Source: Achromobacter pulmonis (lineage in GTDB: Bacteria > Pseudomonadota > Gammaproteobacteria > Burkholderiales > Burkholderiaceae_B). From it: a DNA stretch of 40,662 nt. A model generated the notes under the pieces. It ran no database searches. It was not told the DNA's origin and was given only the letters and a program-made list of their open reading frames with translations. Numbering within the stretch: position 1 is the stretch's first letter; every line of letters starts with the position of its first letter. The translations under genes were made by a program, and so were the position numbers. The stretch covers positions 400,608 to 441,269 of the forward strand of contig NZ_POQS01000001.1 in assembly GCF_002885955.2 (NCBI RefSeq), read 5' to 3'. Positions 15,515 to 25,100 of the stretch are shown here, piece by piece.

Positions 15515-16846
15515 TCACAATCCCAGGAACGCGCGCAGCGCGGCCAGCGGCCGGCGGATCAGCTCGAAGCCCAGCACCGACTGGCCGCCCGCCAGGCGCG
15601 CGGTGCCTTTGAGGCCGATGCGCGCTTCCTCGCCGGCGTCGACGCTGGCGCGCAGCCGGTAGCTGGCCACGCCCTCGGGCGTGAGCGCCGCCTGGTAGCT
15701 GGTTTCGATGACCTTGCCGCGCAGCGGCTGCATCGGCCGCACGGTCAGGTACAGGTCGACCGGCGCGCCGACTTCCAGCGCGATGGCGTCGGAGGCCGGC
15801 AGCTGGATCAGCATCGCCGGTTTGGTCGGGTCGGCCAGCTGCATGATGCGTTCGCCCGTCGCCACCGGCTTGCCGATCCAGTCGTTGGCGTCGCCGAACA
15901 CCGCCACGCCGGCGCGCGGCGCGCGCGTCTCCAGCCGTTGCAGCTGCGAGCGTATCGAGGCCAGCTCGGCGCGCCGCTCTTCGGCCCGGCTTTGCAGCAG
16001 GGTCAGCCTGGCGCGGCTGTCCTCGTTGCGAAACGCCGTCTGGCTGGCGGCCAGGTACTCGGCGTCGGCCACGGCCACCGCGCGCGCGGCGACCTGCAGG
16101 CGGTGGCTGAGCGTGGTGTCGTCCAGCGAGAACAGCAACTGGCCGGCCTGCACTTCCTGGTTAGGGCGCACGTGCACGGCCTTGACCACGCCGTCCAGCG
16201 GCGCGCTGATCATCTCCAGGTCCAGCGAGCTGACTTCGGCCGGGGCCAGCGCGCGCTGGCGCACCGGCAGAAAGCACAAGGCCGCCAGCAGCACCAGCGC
16301 CAGCCGCAGCATCCAGGCGCGGCGGCGCCGCGGCCGGCGCCCGGCGCGCCCGGCCAGCAGCTCCCAGCTGTAGGACCAGCTCTGGGCCAGGCGGCCCATG
16401 ACGGCGCGGTGCGCCGCCGTGGGCGGCTGTTCCAGCAGGTATACCGCCCAGCCCAGCGGCGTGCCGTCGCGGCGCTTGAGCGGCAGCAGCCACGCGCCGG
16501 CCGGCCACCATTCCCGCCAGCCCTGCGCCACCAGTTCGGCGCCGGGCGCCGTGGCGGGCGGCGGCTCCAGCCAGTCCCGGCCCTCGCCGGCCTGGGCGCG
16601 CAGCCATTTGCGCGCCTGCCCCAGCCACACCAGGTAAGGAGAATCATGGTCGGCCGACACCAGCCCCGAGACGTTCAGCAGGCGCCAATCGGCGCCCGTG
16701 TCCTCGTAGACCAGGGCCTGCCGGTAGTTCAGCAGCGGATGCGCGTCGTTGGCGACGTGAAAGCTCAGCTGCTGCACGTCGTCGGCCTGGCGCGCCAGGC
16801 CTTCGATCTCCGTCAGCTGCAGCAACAGGAGGATGTCGTCCTGCAT
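15515..16846 (-). CDS. HlyD-family adaptor with cytoplasmic GAF-like N-terminus
   Basis: A 443-residue single-pass inner-membrane protein. Residues 1-165 are soluble and resemble a GAF-type sensor fold (LLNYRQALVYEDTGADWRLL, then GWAVYLLEQPP); I infer this from pattern only. A basic stretch (RRPRRRR) and one helix (AWMLRLALVLLAALCFLPV, about 180-198) follow. Then comes an HlyD/membrane-fusion module: APLDGVVKAVHVRPNQEVQAG (biotinyl-lipoyl part, about residues 215-235), an alpha-hairpin (about residues 265-300) and a barrel (DLYLTVRPMQPLRGKVIETS). The ATG at 16846 is used because the upstream in-frame extension overlaps the next gene entirely. It starts 5 bp after the preceding HlyD gene. Its place between two other adaptors suggests a hetero-oligomeric periplasmic conduit; the cytoplasmic part could gate it. 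Confidence 0.87.
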   Translation of the reverse strand: MQDDILLLLQLTEIEGLARQADDVQQLSFHVANDAHPLLNYRQALVYEDTGADWRLLNVSGLVSADHDSPYLVWLGQARKWLRAQAGEGRDWLEPPPATAPGAELVAQGWREWWPAGAWLLPLKRRDGTPLGWAVYLLEQPPTAAHRAVMGRLAQSWSYSWELLAGRAGRRPRRRRAWMLRLALVLLAALCFLPVRQRALAPAEVSSLDLEMISAPLDGVVKAVHVRPNQEVQAGQLLFSLDDTTLSHRLQVAARAVAVADAEYLAASQTAFRNEDSRARLTLLQSRAEERRAELASIRSQLQRLETRAPRAGVAVFGDANDWIGKPVATGERIMQLADPTKPAMLIQLPASDAIALEVGAPVDLYLTVRPMQPLRGKVIETSYQAALTPEGVASYRLRASVDAGEEARIGLKGTARLAGGQSVLGFELIRRPLAALRAFLGL

Positions 16847-16851
16847 GGGCC

Positions 16852-17634
16852 TCACCGGGGAAAGCCGAAATCGGCGATGCCGCTCATGCCCGGCAGCAGT
16901 TCGCGCCCGGGGTCTTCCGCCCTGCCCTCCAGTTCGATCGACTGCGCCACGGCGTCGACCCGCGCGTTGACCGCGGTGACGCGCGCCTGGTATTGCTTGC
17001 CGGTCTCGACCACGTTGAGCTGGAACGCCGTGCCGGCCTGGACCCGGCCCAGCTGGCGCGACGGCAGGTTCAGCCGCAGGCGCGGCGGCCCGTCGCCGAC
17101 CAGGTCGATCAGCGGCGCGCCGGCGTTGACGGTTTCGAAGGGACGCACGTACACCTTGGCGATGCGGCCCGAGAACGGCGCGGCCACGGTGCAGTAATCG
17201 ACCTGGGCCTGGGCCAGCGCCTGGGCGGCCGCGGCGCGCTCGGCGGCGGCGCGCGCCAGCGCGACCTCGGTGTCGCCGGCGGCGTCCAGTTTGCGCAGCC
17301 CGGTTTTGGCGCGCAGGTTCTCGCGCGCGCCGGCCAGTTCGGCCGAGGCCATGCGCAGCCGCGCCTGGGGTTCCTCGCAATCCAGGCGGAACACGACCTC
17401 GCCCTTCTCCACGTGGCGGCCCAGCTGCGCCTGCGTCGATTGCAGGCGGCCCGCCATCGGCGCGGCCAGCGTGCTCTCGGGGTCGGCCGCCAGCAACACC
17501 CGGATGGCGTTCGGATCGCTGGACAGTTCGGGCAAGGCGGCCGGCGCCAGGTCCTGGGCCTGCGCCGGCAGGCCGGCCGCCGCCAGGACCAGGGCAACAA
17601 ACGCGCGCGGCCGCGGCACGGGGAGCTTCATCAT
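16852..17634 (-). CDS. Periplasmic HlyD/RND-type adaptor subunit
   Basis: A 260-residue membrane-fusion protein with a cleavable signal peptide (MMKLPVPRPRAFVALVLAAAG, cleavage near PAQAQD). Blocks are AAPMAGRLQSTQAQLGRHVEKG (lipoyl half, residues 58-79), a short alpha-hairpin rich in Ala and Arg (MASAELAGARENLRAK), AAPFSGRIAKVYVRPFETVNAG (second lipoyl half), and a barrel ending in LPGMSGIADFGFPR. It is shorter than classic HlyD or AcrA and lacks an inner-membrane anchor, so it is likely free in the periplasm or recruited by its partners. Its ATG overlaps the stop of the TolC-like gene (ATGA, 17631-17634), which is strong evidence of coupled expression. Confidence 0.9.
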   Translation of the reverse strand: MMKLPVPRPRAFVALVLAAAGLPAQAQDLAPAALPELSSDPNAIRVLLAADPESTLAAPMAGRLQSTQAQLGRHVEKGEVVFRLDCEEPQARLRMASAELAGARENLRAKTGLRKLDAAGDTEVALARAAAERAAAAQALAQAQVDYCTVAAPFSGRIAKVYVRPFETVNAGAPLIDLVGDGPPRLRLNLPSRQLGRVQAGTAFQLNVVETGKQYQARVTAVNARVDAVAQSIELEGRAEDPGRELLPGMSGIADFGFPR

Positions 17635-19148
17635 TTCGCCTCGCCTTGGGCCAGCAGCGTGGTGCGCTCCCAGCCGTTCATGGTCTTCTGGATCTCCGCG
17701 GCCAGCGTGGCGACGTCGTGGTTGGCGATGACGTCGGGCATCACGTCCAGGCCGACGGAGTTGTAGAGCCGTCCCCAGGCCGCCTGGGCGTCCGAGTAGG
17801 CGGCGTAGCGCTGGTATTGCGACAGCAGCCAGCGCGCGTCGGCGCGGATGTATTCCAGCTTGGAATCGGCGGAGATGCTGGCGCTGGCCTCGGCGTAGTC
17901 GCGCAGCCTGCCGTCGACCTGCGAGCTCTGGTCGGCGAACTCGAACTGTTCGCGCGCCAGGTAGTAGCGCTGGGCGGCCACGCGCACCTGCGTCAGCACC
18001 GCCATGGACAGCGCCAGGCGGCGCAGGTCGGCGACCTTGCTCTGGTTTTCGCCGGCCGCCTGCAGCGCCGGCCCCTTGAGCAGGCTCAGCAGGTTCCACG
18101 ACACCCGCACGCCCACGGAGGACCAGCTGTTGTTGTAGAGGTATTCGTTGGAGTCGTAGTGCGCGCCGGCATTGAAGCTGATGTGCGGCCACAGCTCGGC
18201 CTTGGCGATGCGGATGTCGTTGTCCGTGACCCGCTTGCGATACCACTCTTCCATGATTTCCGGACGGTTCTCCAGCGCCAGCTGCTCCAGCGCGGGAACG
18301 TTCATGGTGGGCATGGGAATGGGCGGCGGATTCTCGTCGGCCACCTGGAAGTCCGTGCCGGGCGGCAGCGACATCAGGGCGGCCAGCTCGGCGCGCGCCA
18401 GCTCCAGGTCCTGGCGCCGGGTGGACAGCAGGCTGACGGCGTCCAGCAGCGCGCGCTGGTAGGCCAGCGCCTCCTGGCGCGGCAGCAGGCCGCGGCGCTC
18501 GGCTTCGCGCGCGTTGTCCAGCCCGGTGCGCACGCGCGCCAGCAGGTCGTCCACCGAGGCGATCAGGCGCTGCGCGCCGACCGCGCGCCAGTAGGCGTTG
18601 CGCACGTCCTGCAGCACGTTCTGCACCACTTTGCGGCGGCGTTCCTCGGCCATCAGCACCTGGTCCATCTTCTGCTGCGAGCGCTCGTAGGCGACCACGA
18701 AGTCCAGGGTGCTCCAGCTCAGCTCCAGGTCCGCCAGCCGGTGGTAGCGCTGTTCCGAGGTGGACGGGCGCAGGCTGACCTCGCCGTCCTCGATGCCGAT
18801 GGAGGTGCCGCCGGAGTCGTTGGACCGGTCGGTATAGCCGGCCGAGGCGATCAGCTTGGGCAGCATCTCGTGGCGGGTCACGTCCACCAGGTTGCGCGAC
18901 AGCGCGCTTTCCATCAGCTTGAGGCGGTAATCGAGGTTGTATTTCAGCGCGCGCGCCGAGGCCTCGTAGAAAGTGATCGGATGCGTGATCGGTTCCTGGT
19001 CCGAATACATCATCTTGCGATCCTGCTCGATACGCGCCAGGACTTCATCGTGCGTATACGGGCTGGCCAACTGGCTGGATGAACAGGCGCTCAGGCCCAT
19101 CACGGCCAACGCCAGCACATTCGCGCGAACCACGAGCTTGCGCTTCAT
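17631..19148 (-). CDS. TolC-family outer-membrane efflux lipoprotein
   Basis: A 505-residue outer-membrane channel subunit. The signal peptide ends in a lipobox, LSAC, with Cys22 as the lipidated residue (MKRKLVVRANVLALAVMG before it). Two outer-membrane-efflux (OEP) repeats are visible: one from about 60 (ITFYEASARALKYNLDYRLK) and one from about 285 (LEQLALENRPEIMEEWYRKR), each with long coiled-coil helices rich in Ala, Arg and Gln. The beta-strand segments include SFNAGAHYDSNEYLYNNSW and VGVRVSWNLLSLL. Its ATG overlaps the stop of the giant-protein gene (ATGA, 19145-19148). It would be the outer-membrane exit for the giant protein, paired with the adaptors downstream. Confidence 0.93.
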   Translation of the reverse strand: MKRKLVVRANVLALAVMGLSACSSSQLASPYTHDEVLARIEQDRKMMYSDQEPITHPITFYEASARALKYNLDYRLKLMESALSRNLVDVTRHEMLPKLIASAGYTDRSNDSGGTSIGIEDGEVSLRPSTSEQRYHRLADLELSWSTLDFVVAYERSQQKMDQVLMAEERRRKVVQNVLQDVRNAYWRAVGAQRLIASVDDLLARVRTGLDNAREAERRGLLPRQEALAYQRALLDAVSLLSTRRQDLELARAELAALMSLPPGTDFQVADENPPPIPMPTMNVPALEQLALENRPEIMEEWYRKRVTDNDIRIAKAELWPHISFNAGAHYDSNEYLYNNSWSSVGVRVSWNLLSLLKGPALQAAGENQSKVADLRRLALSMAVLTQVRVAAQRYYLAREQFEFADQSSQVDGRLRDYAEASASISADSKLEYIRADARWLLSQYQRYAAYSDAQAAWGRLYNSVGLDVMPDVIANHDVATLAAEIQKTMNGWERTTLLAQGEAK

Positions 19149-22100
19149 ACCGCTCCCCCTTCCGTCTTCACCGAATTCTGTTGTTCCGCCGCCAGCCAGC
19201 GCTCGCGCCATGCGTCGCTGGCATTGGCGCGGATCTGGCCGCTGAAGGACTGGGCCGCGCGCGCGGGCGGCTCGGGCCGCGCCTGGGCGCCGGCGCTTCT
19301 GCCTGCCTCGGGCATGCGCAACTCCTTGTACGTAAACACCGAATCGTCGCGCAGCAGGCCGTCGGCCGACAGGAACACGTTGGCATAACGCGTCTGCAGG
19401 CAGGCATCCTGGTAGCGCGCCTGCCATTGCAGCGCCTGGATGGTCCGGGTCAGCGGCGTCTCGTGGTCCTGGCCCAGGTCCGCGGCCACCGAATGCAGCA
19501 TGATCTCGGGCGGCATGGCCAGCTCCGGCCGCTGCCCGCGCACGCTGGCGTCCAGATAGCGCTCGAACGCCAGCGTGTCGCGCACGGCCGGCGTGACGTA
19601 GACCACGGGGTCCACCTGCAGGTCCGAACGGAACGCCGGCTCGGTTTCGCGGCCGAACAGCGCATACGGGTCGGGCGGCGCGAAGTAGTCGGCTTCGAGC
19701 TTCAGGACGATGGTCAGGCGCGCCTCGGATTGCAGGCCGGCCAGGTCCGAGATCGTGTAGATGAACGGGTCCTGCAGGATGGGCCCGCGGCCCCGTGCCG
19801 CCTGCACTTCCGGGTTGCTCAGGTCGACTTCGTAGCGGTAGCTGCCGTCGGCGTTCATGACGAGAACGCCGTAGCGGCCCGCCAGCGCCTGACCGACCTG
19901 CCCGGCCGCGGCCCCTTCCTGCTGCGGCCGGATGCCGGTCACGGAAAGCGCGTCGCCGCCGTCCACGTCGCTGTCGTTGGGCAGCACGTTGCCCTGCACC
20001 ACCGGCGGGCCGGAAACGTCGTCCACATAGGCCGTGTCGTCGCGCGCCTGCGGCGTGTCGTCGCGGCCCGAGATCGTGACCGTCAGCCGGGCCTGGGCCA
20101 GCGCGCCGTCGGCGTCGCGCATGGTGTAGGTGAACACCTCCGTCAGCGTATCGGAGGCGGTTCTCAAGGCCTGCACCACGGGATTGTCGTTGTCGACCAC
20201 GTACTGGTATTGGCCGTTGGCGCCCATGACCAGCGTTCCGTACCGGCCGGCGATCGGGCCGAGCGCGCCGGGCGCGGCCGAGCCCAGGCCGACGCCGACC
20301 ACCGTCTTGGTGTCGCCGGCGTCCACGTCGGTATCGTTGGCCAGCACGTTGCCGGTCGGGTTCACGCCGGGCACGCCGTTGTTCAGGCCTCCCGCCTCCA
20401 CCGCCTCGGCCACGTCGTCATGCGCGACGGGGGCGTCGTTCTGGCCCACGATCATGATGACCAGCGTGGCGCTGTCCTGCAGGCCGCCGCTGTCCGATAT
20501 GGTGTAGGTGAAGACATCGCGCAGGGTGTCGCGGGCCAGGCGCAGCCGGTCCACCTCGGGCAGCGAATTGTCCAGCACGTAGGAATAGGTGCCGTCGGCG
20601 TTGACGATCAGGTCGCCATAGGCGCCGCGCAGCACGGCGCCCACGGCGCCGGCGGTCCCGCCTCCGGCCGCCGGACCCGTGCGGATGCCCACCACCGTCA
20701 CCGGCTCGCCTTCGGCGTCGAAGTTGCGCAGCGTCACGTCGCCCACGGGATTGCGGCCGGGGAACGGCTGGTTGTCGCGCACGCCCTGCTCCACCGCGAC
20801 CCCGACCACCGGGTTGGCCAGCGGGGCATCGTTCACGCCCTGGATGGTGATGCTCAGCTGGGCATGGCTGGTCAGTCCGCCGCCATCGACCACGCGGTAG
20901 GTGAATACCTCCACCAGCGTCTGGCCGGCGTCCAGCGCGGCCACGGCCTCGTTGGTTTCGTCGGCGTGATACGTGTAGCTGCCGTCCGCGGCGATTTCCA
21001 GCCAGCCGTACAGCCCGTCGATGCGCTGCGGCGCCGTGCCCGTCACCGCCGTGAAGCCGGCGATGCCGGCGCCCACGCGTATGCCGTCGACGGCCTTGGT
21101 GTCGCCGGCGTCGACGTCGGTATCGTTGGGCAGCACATTGCCGGCCGCGTCCACCGCCGGCGACAGCGACGTGGCGGGCACCGCGGTGTCCGCGTCGTCC
21201 TTGGCCACGGGGGCGTCGTAACTGCCGGCGATGGTGATGGTCAGCGTCGCGGTGTGCGTCAGGCCGGCCAGGTCCCGCACGGTATAGGTGTAGGTCTCCT
21301 GCAGCGACTGGCCCGCCCGCAGCTGCTGCACGGCCGCCAGCGTGTCGTCGACCTCGTAGCGGTACGAGCCGTCGGCCTGCAGGTACAGGGTTCCGTACAG
21401 GCCCGCGGCGGGTCCGCCCACGACGCCCGCGGCCGCCTGCGAATTCTGCACGGCCGAAACGGTGCTGCGGTCGCCGGCGTCCACGTCGGCGTCGTTGGCC
21501 AGCACGTTGCCGATGGCGGGCGAGCCCGGCGTGCCGTTGTCGGTGCCGCCGGCCTCCTTGGCGCTGCCGGTATCGTTCTTCGCGACCGGCGCGTCGTCGG
21601 CCCCGCGTATGGTCACCGTGAGCTGGCCGTCGCTGGTCAGGCCGGCGGCGTCGCTGAGCCGGAAAGTGAAGTACTCGACCAGCGTGTCGGTGGGCAGGCG
21701 CAGCGCCTGGACTGCCGCCAGCGAGTTGTCCACCACATAGGAATACGTGCCGTCGGCGTCGATGCGCAGGCTGCCGTAGCGGCCCTGCAGGGTCGTGCCG
21801 GCGGCGCGCATGGCTGCGCCGTCCCTGGGCTGGCCGGCGGCGAAGCCGGCGATGTGCAGGGTGTCGCCGGTATCCGGATCGGCGCCCGCCGCCGGCAGCA
21901 GATTGCCGCTGGGGTCCAGCCCGCCGGAGCCGTTGTTTGTGCCGCCCTTCTCTTCGGCCGTGATCGCCTGCGCCACGGCCTGGGGGGCGTCGTCAGCGCC
22001 GGCGATGGTGATGCGCAGCACGGCGCTGGATTCCAGGCCGCCCACGTCGCGGATCTTGTAGGTGAAGTCCTCGAAGAGGGACGCGCCCGCCGGCAGCGCC

Positions 22101-25100
22101 TGCACGACGGGGTTGTCGTCGTCGACCGCGTACACATAAGTGCCGTCGGCCAGCAGCGTGAGCGTGCCGTAGGCGCCGGTGACCACCATGACCTGACCGG
22201 CCGCGTCCGGCACGGCGCCGCCGCCCGCGCCGCCGGCGCGCGCGCCGGTCACGCTGAGCTTTTCGCCGTAGGCCGCGCCGTCCACGTCGCCGTCGTTGTC
22301 CAGCACATTGCCCTGCGCGGCCTGGCCGCCGGAGGTGTTGGCGGCGCCGCCGGCCTCGACCGCCGCGCCGTCGTCGTCGGCCGCGACCGGGGCGTCGTTC
22401 TGGCCCAGGATGCGTATGCGCAGCTCGGCCTGGTCGCTCAGGTTGTCGGGATCGGAAACCGTGTAGGTGAACACATCCACCAGCGTGTCGCCGGCCGTGC
22501 GCAGGGCCTGCACCAGCGGATCGGTTTCGTTCAGGGCATAGCTGAAGGTGCCGTCGCTGTTCAGGGTCAGGGTGCCGTACTTGCCGGCGATGGGGGCGCC
22601 CACCGGCCTCATCGTTCCGCCGTCGGCCTCGGCGCCCGCGCGCACTTCGGTGACCGCCAGGGCGTCGCCGTCCGGATCGATGTCGTTGACGGTCACGTCT
22701 CCCGTGGCGGTGCGCCCGGGCGTGGCGTTGTCGACGCCGCCGCGTTCCTGGGCTACGGCGACGATGTCGCTGGCCACCGGCTGGTCGGCCACACCGTGGA
22801 TGCGGATGGTCAGCACCGCGCTGCTCTGGCCGCCGTCGGCGTCCTGCAGGCCATAGACGAAGCGCTCGTCGACCGTGCCGTCGGGGCCCAGCGCGATCAG
22901 CGTGGCGTTGAGGCTGTCGATCTCATAGACGTAGCTGCCGTCGCTGTTGATGCGCAGCACGCCATACAGCCCGTTGATGGTCTTCTCGACGCCGGCGGCC
23001 ACGGCTTCCTGCGGGCCGCCCTCGGCGCCGATGGCGTTGACCGCCGCGGTCTCCATGGCGTTGTCCACGTCGCTGTCCAGCAGGGCCGGGTCGTCGACGG
23101 TGTACGGGTCGGTGATGACGTTGCCTTGCGGATTGCGCGGCACGCCGGTGATGGTGTTGCTGGCCACGTCCACGCTGGCGGTATAGCCTTGCGCCAGGTT
23201 GTCGGCCGCCACCGGGTTGTCGTTGGCGCCGTGGATGGTGATGACCAGCGAGGCCAGCGCGTTCAGGCCGCCCGCGTCGGTGACGACGTAGTCGAAGGTT
23301 TCGCGCAGCACGTCGCCCTGGTTCAGGGCCTGCACGGCCGCGTTGTCGTCATTGACCGTGTAGACATAGCTGCCGTCGGCGCCCAGCCGCAGCGTGCCGT
23401 AGAGGCCGGCAATCAGCGCGCCGTCTGCCGAGGTGGTGCCGGCCGGGATGGGCTGCGCGGGCGCGGGGCTGGGGCCGGTGTGATTGCGGGCCTGCGTGAC
23501 GCTGCGCGTGTCGCCGGCGTCCACGTCGCTGTCGTTGCCCAGCACATTGCCGCTGGCGGGGCTGCCGCCGGTGTCGTTGGCCGTGCCGCCCTTCTCCTCG
23601 GCCGAGCCGGCGTCGTCCCGCGCCTCGGGCGCGTCGTTGGCGCCGGTCAGCGTGATGACGAGCCGGGCCGAACTGGCCAGGCCGCCGCTGTCGCGCAGGT
23701 TGTACGTGAACGCGTCCGTCAGGGCCGGGCTATTGGCCAGCAGCGCCTGGATGGTCGGGTCCAGGTTGTTCACCACATAGCGGTAGCCGCCGTCGGCGTT
23801 GATGTACAGCGTGCCGTAAAGCCCCGCCACCGCGGCCTCGCCGCTCAGCGGATCGACCGTCACCGTGCCGCCGGCGCCGCTGGCCTGGGTCACGCTGAGC
23901 ACGTCGCCGTTGGTCTGGATGTCCACGTCGAGGTCGTTGTCCAGCACGTTGCCGGCCGGATCGACGCCGGGCACGTCGTTGTCCACGCCGCCGGCCTCCT
24001 CGGCGCGGTCGGCGTCGTCCACGCCCACGGGCGCGTCGTTGACCGCGATCACGCTGATGTCCACCGTATCGGTGTCGCTGAGGTTGTCGTCGCCCGCTTC
24101 GAAAGGCGTGCCGTCTCCGTCGGCGTCGCCGCGCTGGCCCAGGTCTTCGGTCAGGATGGTCAGGCGTTCGTCGCCGTTGTAGTTGGCGCCCGGCGTGTAG
24201 ACCAGCGTGGCCAGCGCCGCGTTCAGCGCGTTCTGGCTGCCGCGCAGCTGCAGCACGCCGGAACCGAGCGCGCCCGCCACCAGCTCGACCTCGCCCAGCG
24301 TGAGCGTGAGACCGCCATGCAGCACGCTCAAGGTGACCTGCATGACGCCGTTGCCGGCATCCGGATCGTCGATGGACAGGCCGGCGATCGCCAGCGCGGT
24401 GTCCTCGTTCACGGACAGCGCGCCGGGCACGGTGTTGACCGGGCCGTCGTTGCGCTCGACGTAGCCGACGTTGCCGGCCGCGGTCGTTCCCAGGTCGCCG
24501 AAGCTGGCCAGCACCTGGCCTTTCGGCGAGGCGCCGTCGCTGTCGATGCGCGCGTTCACCACGCCGGTCGGCCCGGCCACCGTGATGGTGGCCGGCGCGT
24601 CGATGCGGAACACGCCCGCGCCCAGCACGCCGAAGTAGTAATAGCCGTTGGCGTCGGTGGTGGTGGTCCAGCTGCGGTTGTCGGCGGCGGTGGACAGGTC
24701 GTTGTCCGCCCCGCCCCAGGTCAGCGTGACCGTCTGGCCCGCCAATGCCGGGCCGTCCGGCGTGGTGGACGCGGTGGCGCTGTCGGTGTCGTTCCAGAGC
24801 GTGCCTTCGACGCGGCTCAGGCCCGCGGCGTCGCCGTCCAGGTAGGTGTTGGGTCCGGCGCCGCTGCCCGTGCGTTCGCCGCCCACCGAGCCCGCGGCGC
24901 CGACCTGAGTGCCGGCGAAGCTCTGGAAGCTGTCCGGCAGGCTGGTGTAGGTCAGGTTTGCCGAGGTGTCGGCCAGCGCCACGTTGTTGGGCAGCTGCGC
25001 GCCATAGGCGAGGCTGACCGTCGAGCCGGCCGCCAGGGCGTCCAGCCTGAGGGTGACGCTGGCGCCGTCCACCACCACCGACACGCCCGGCGGATAGCCG

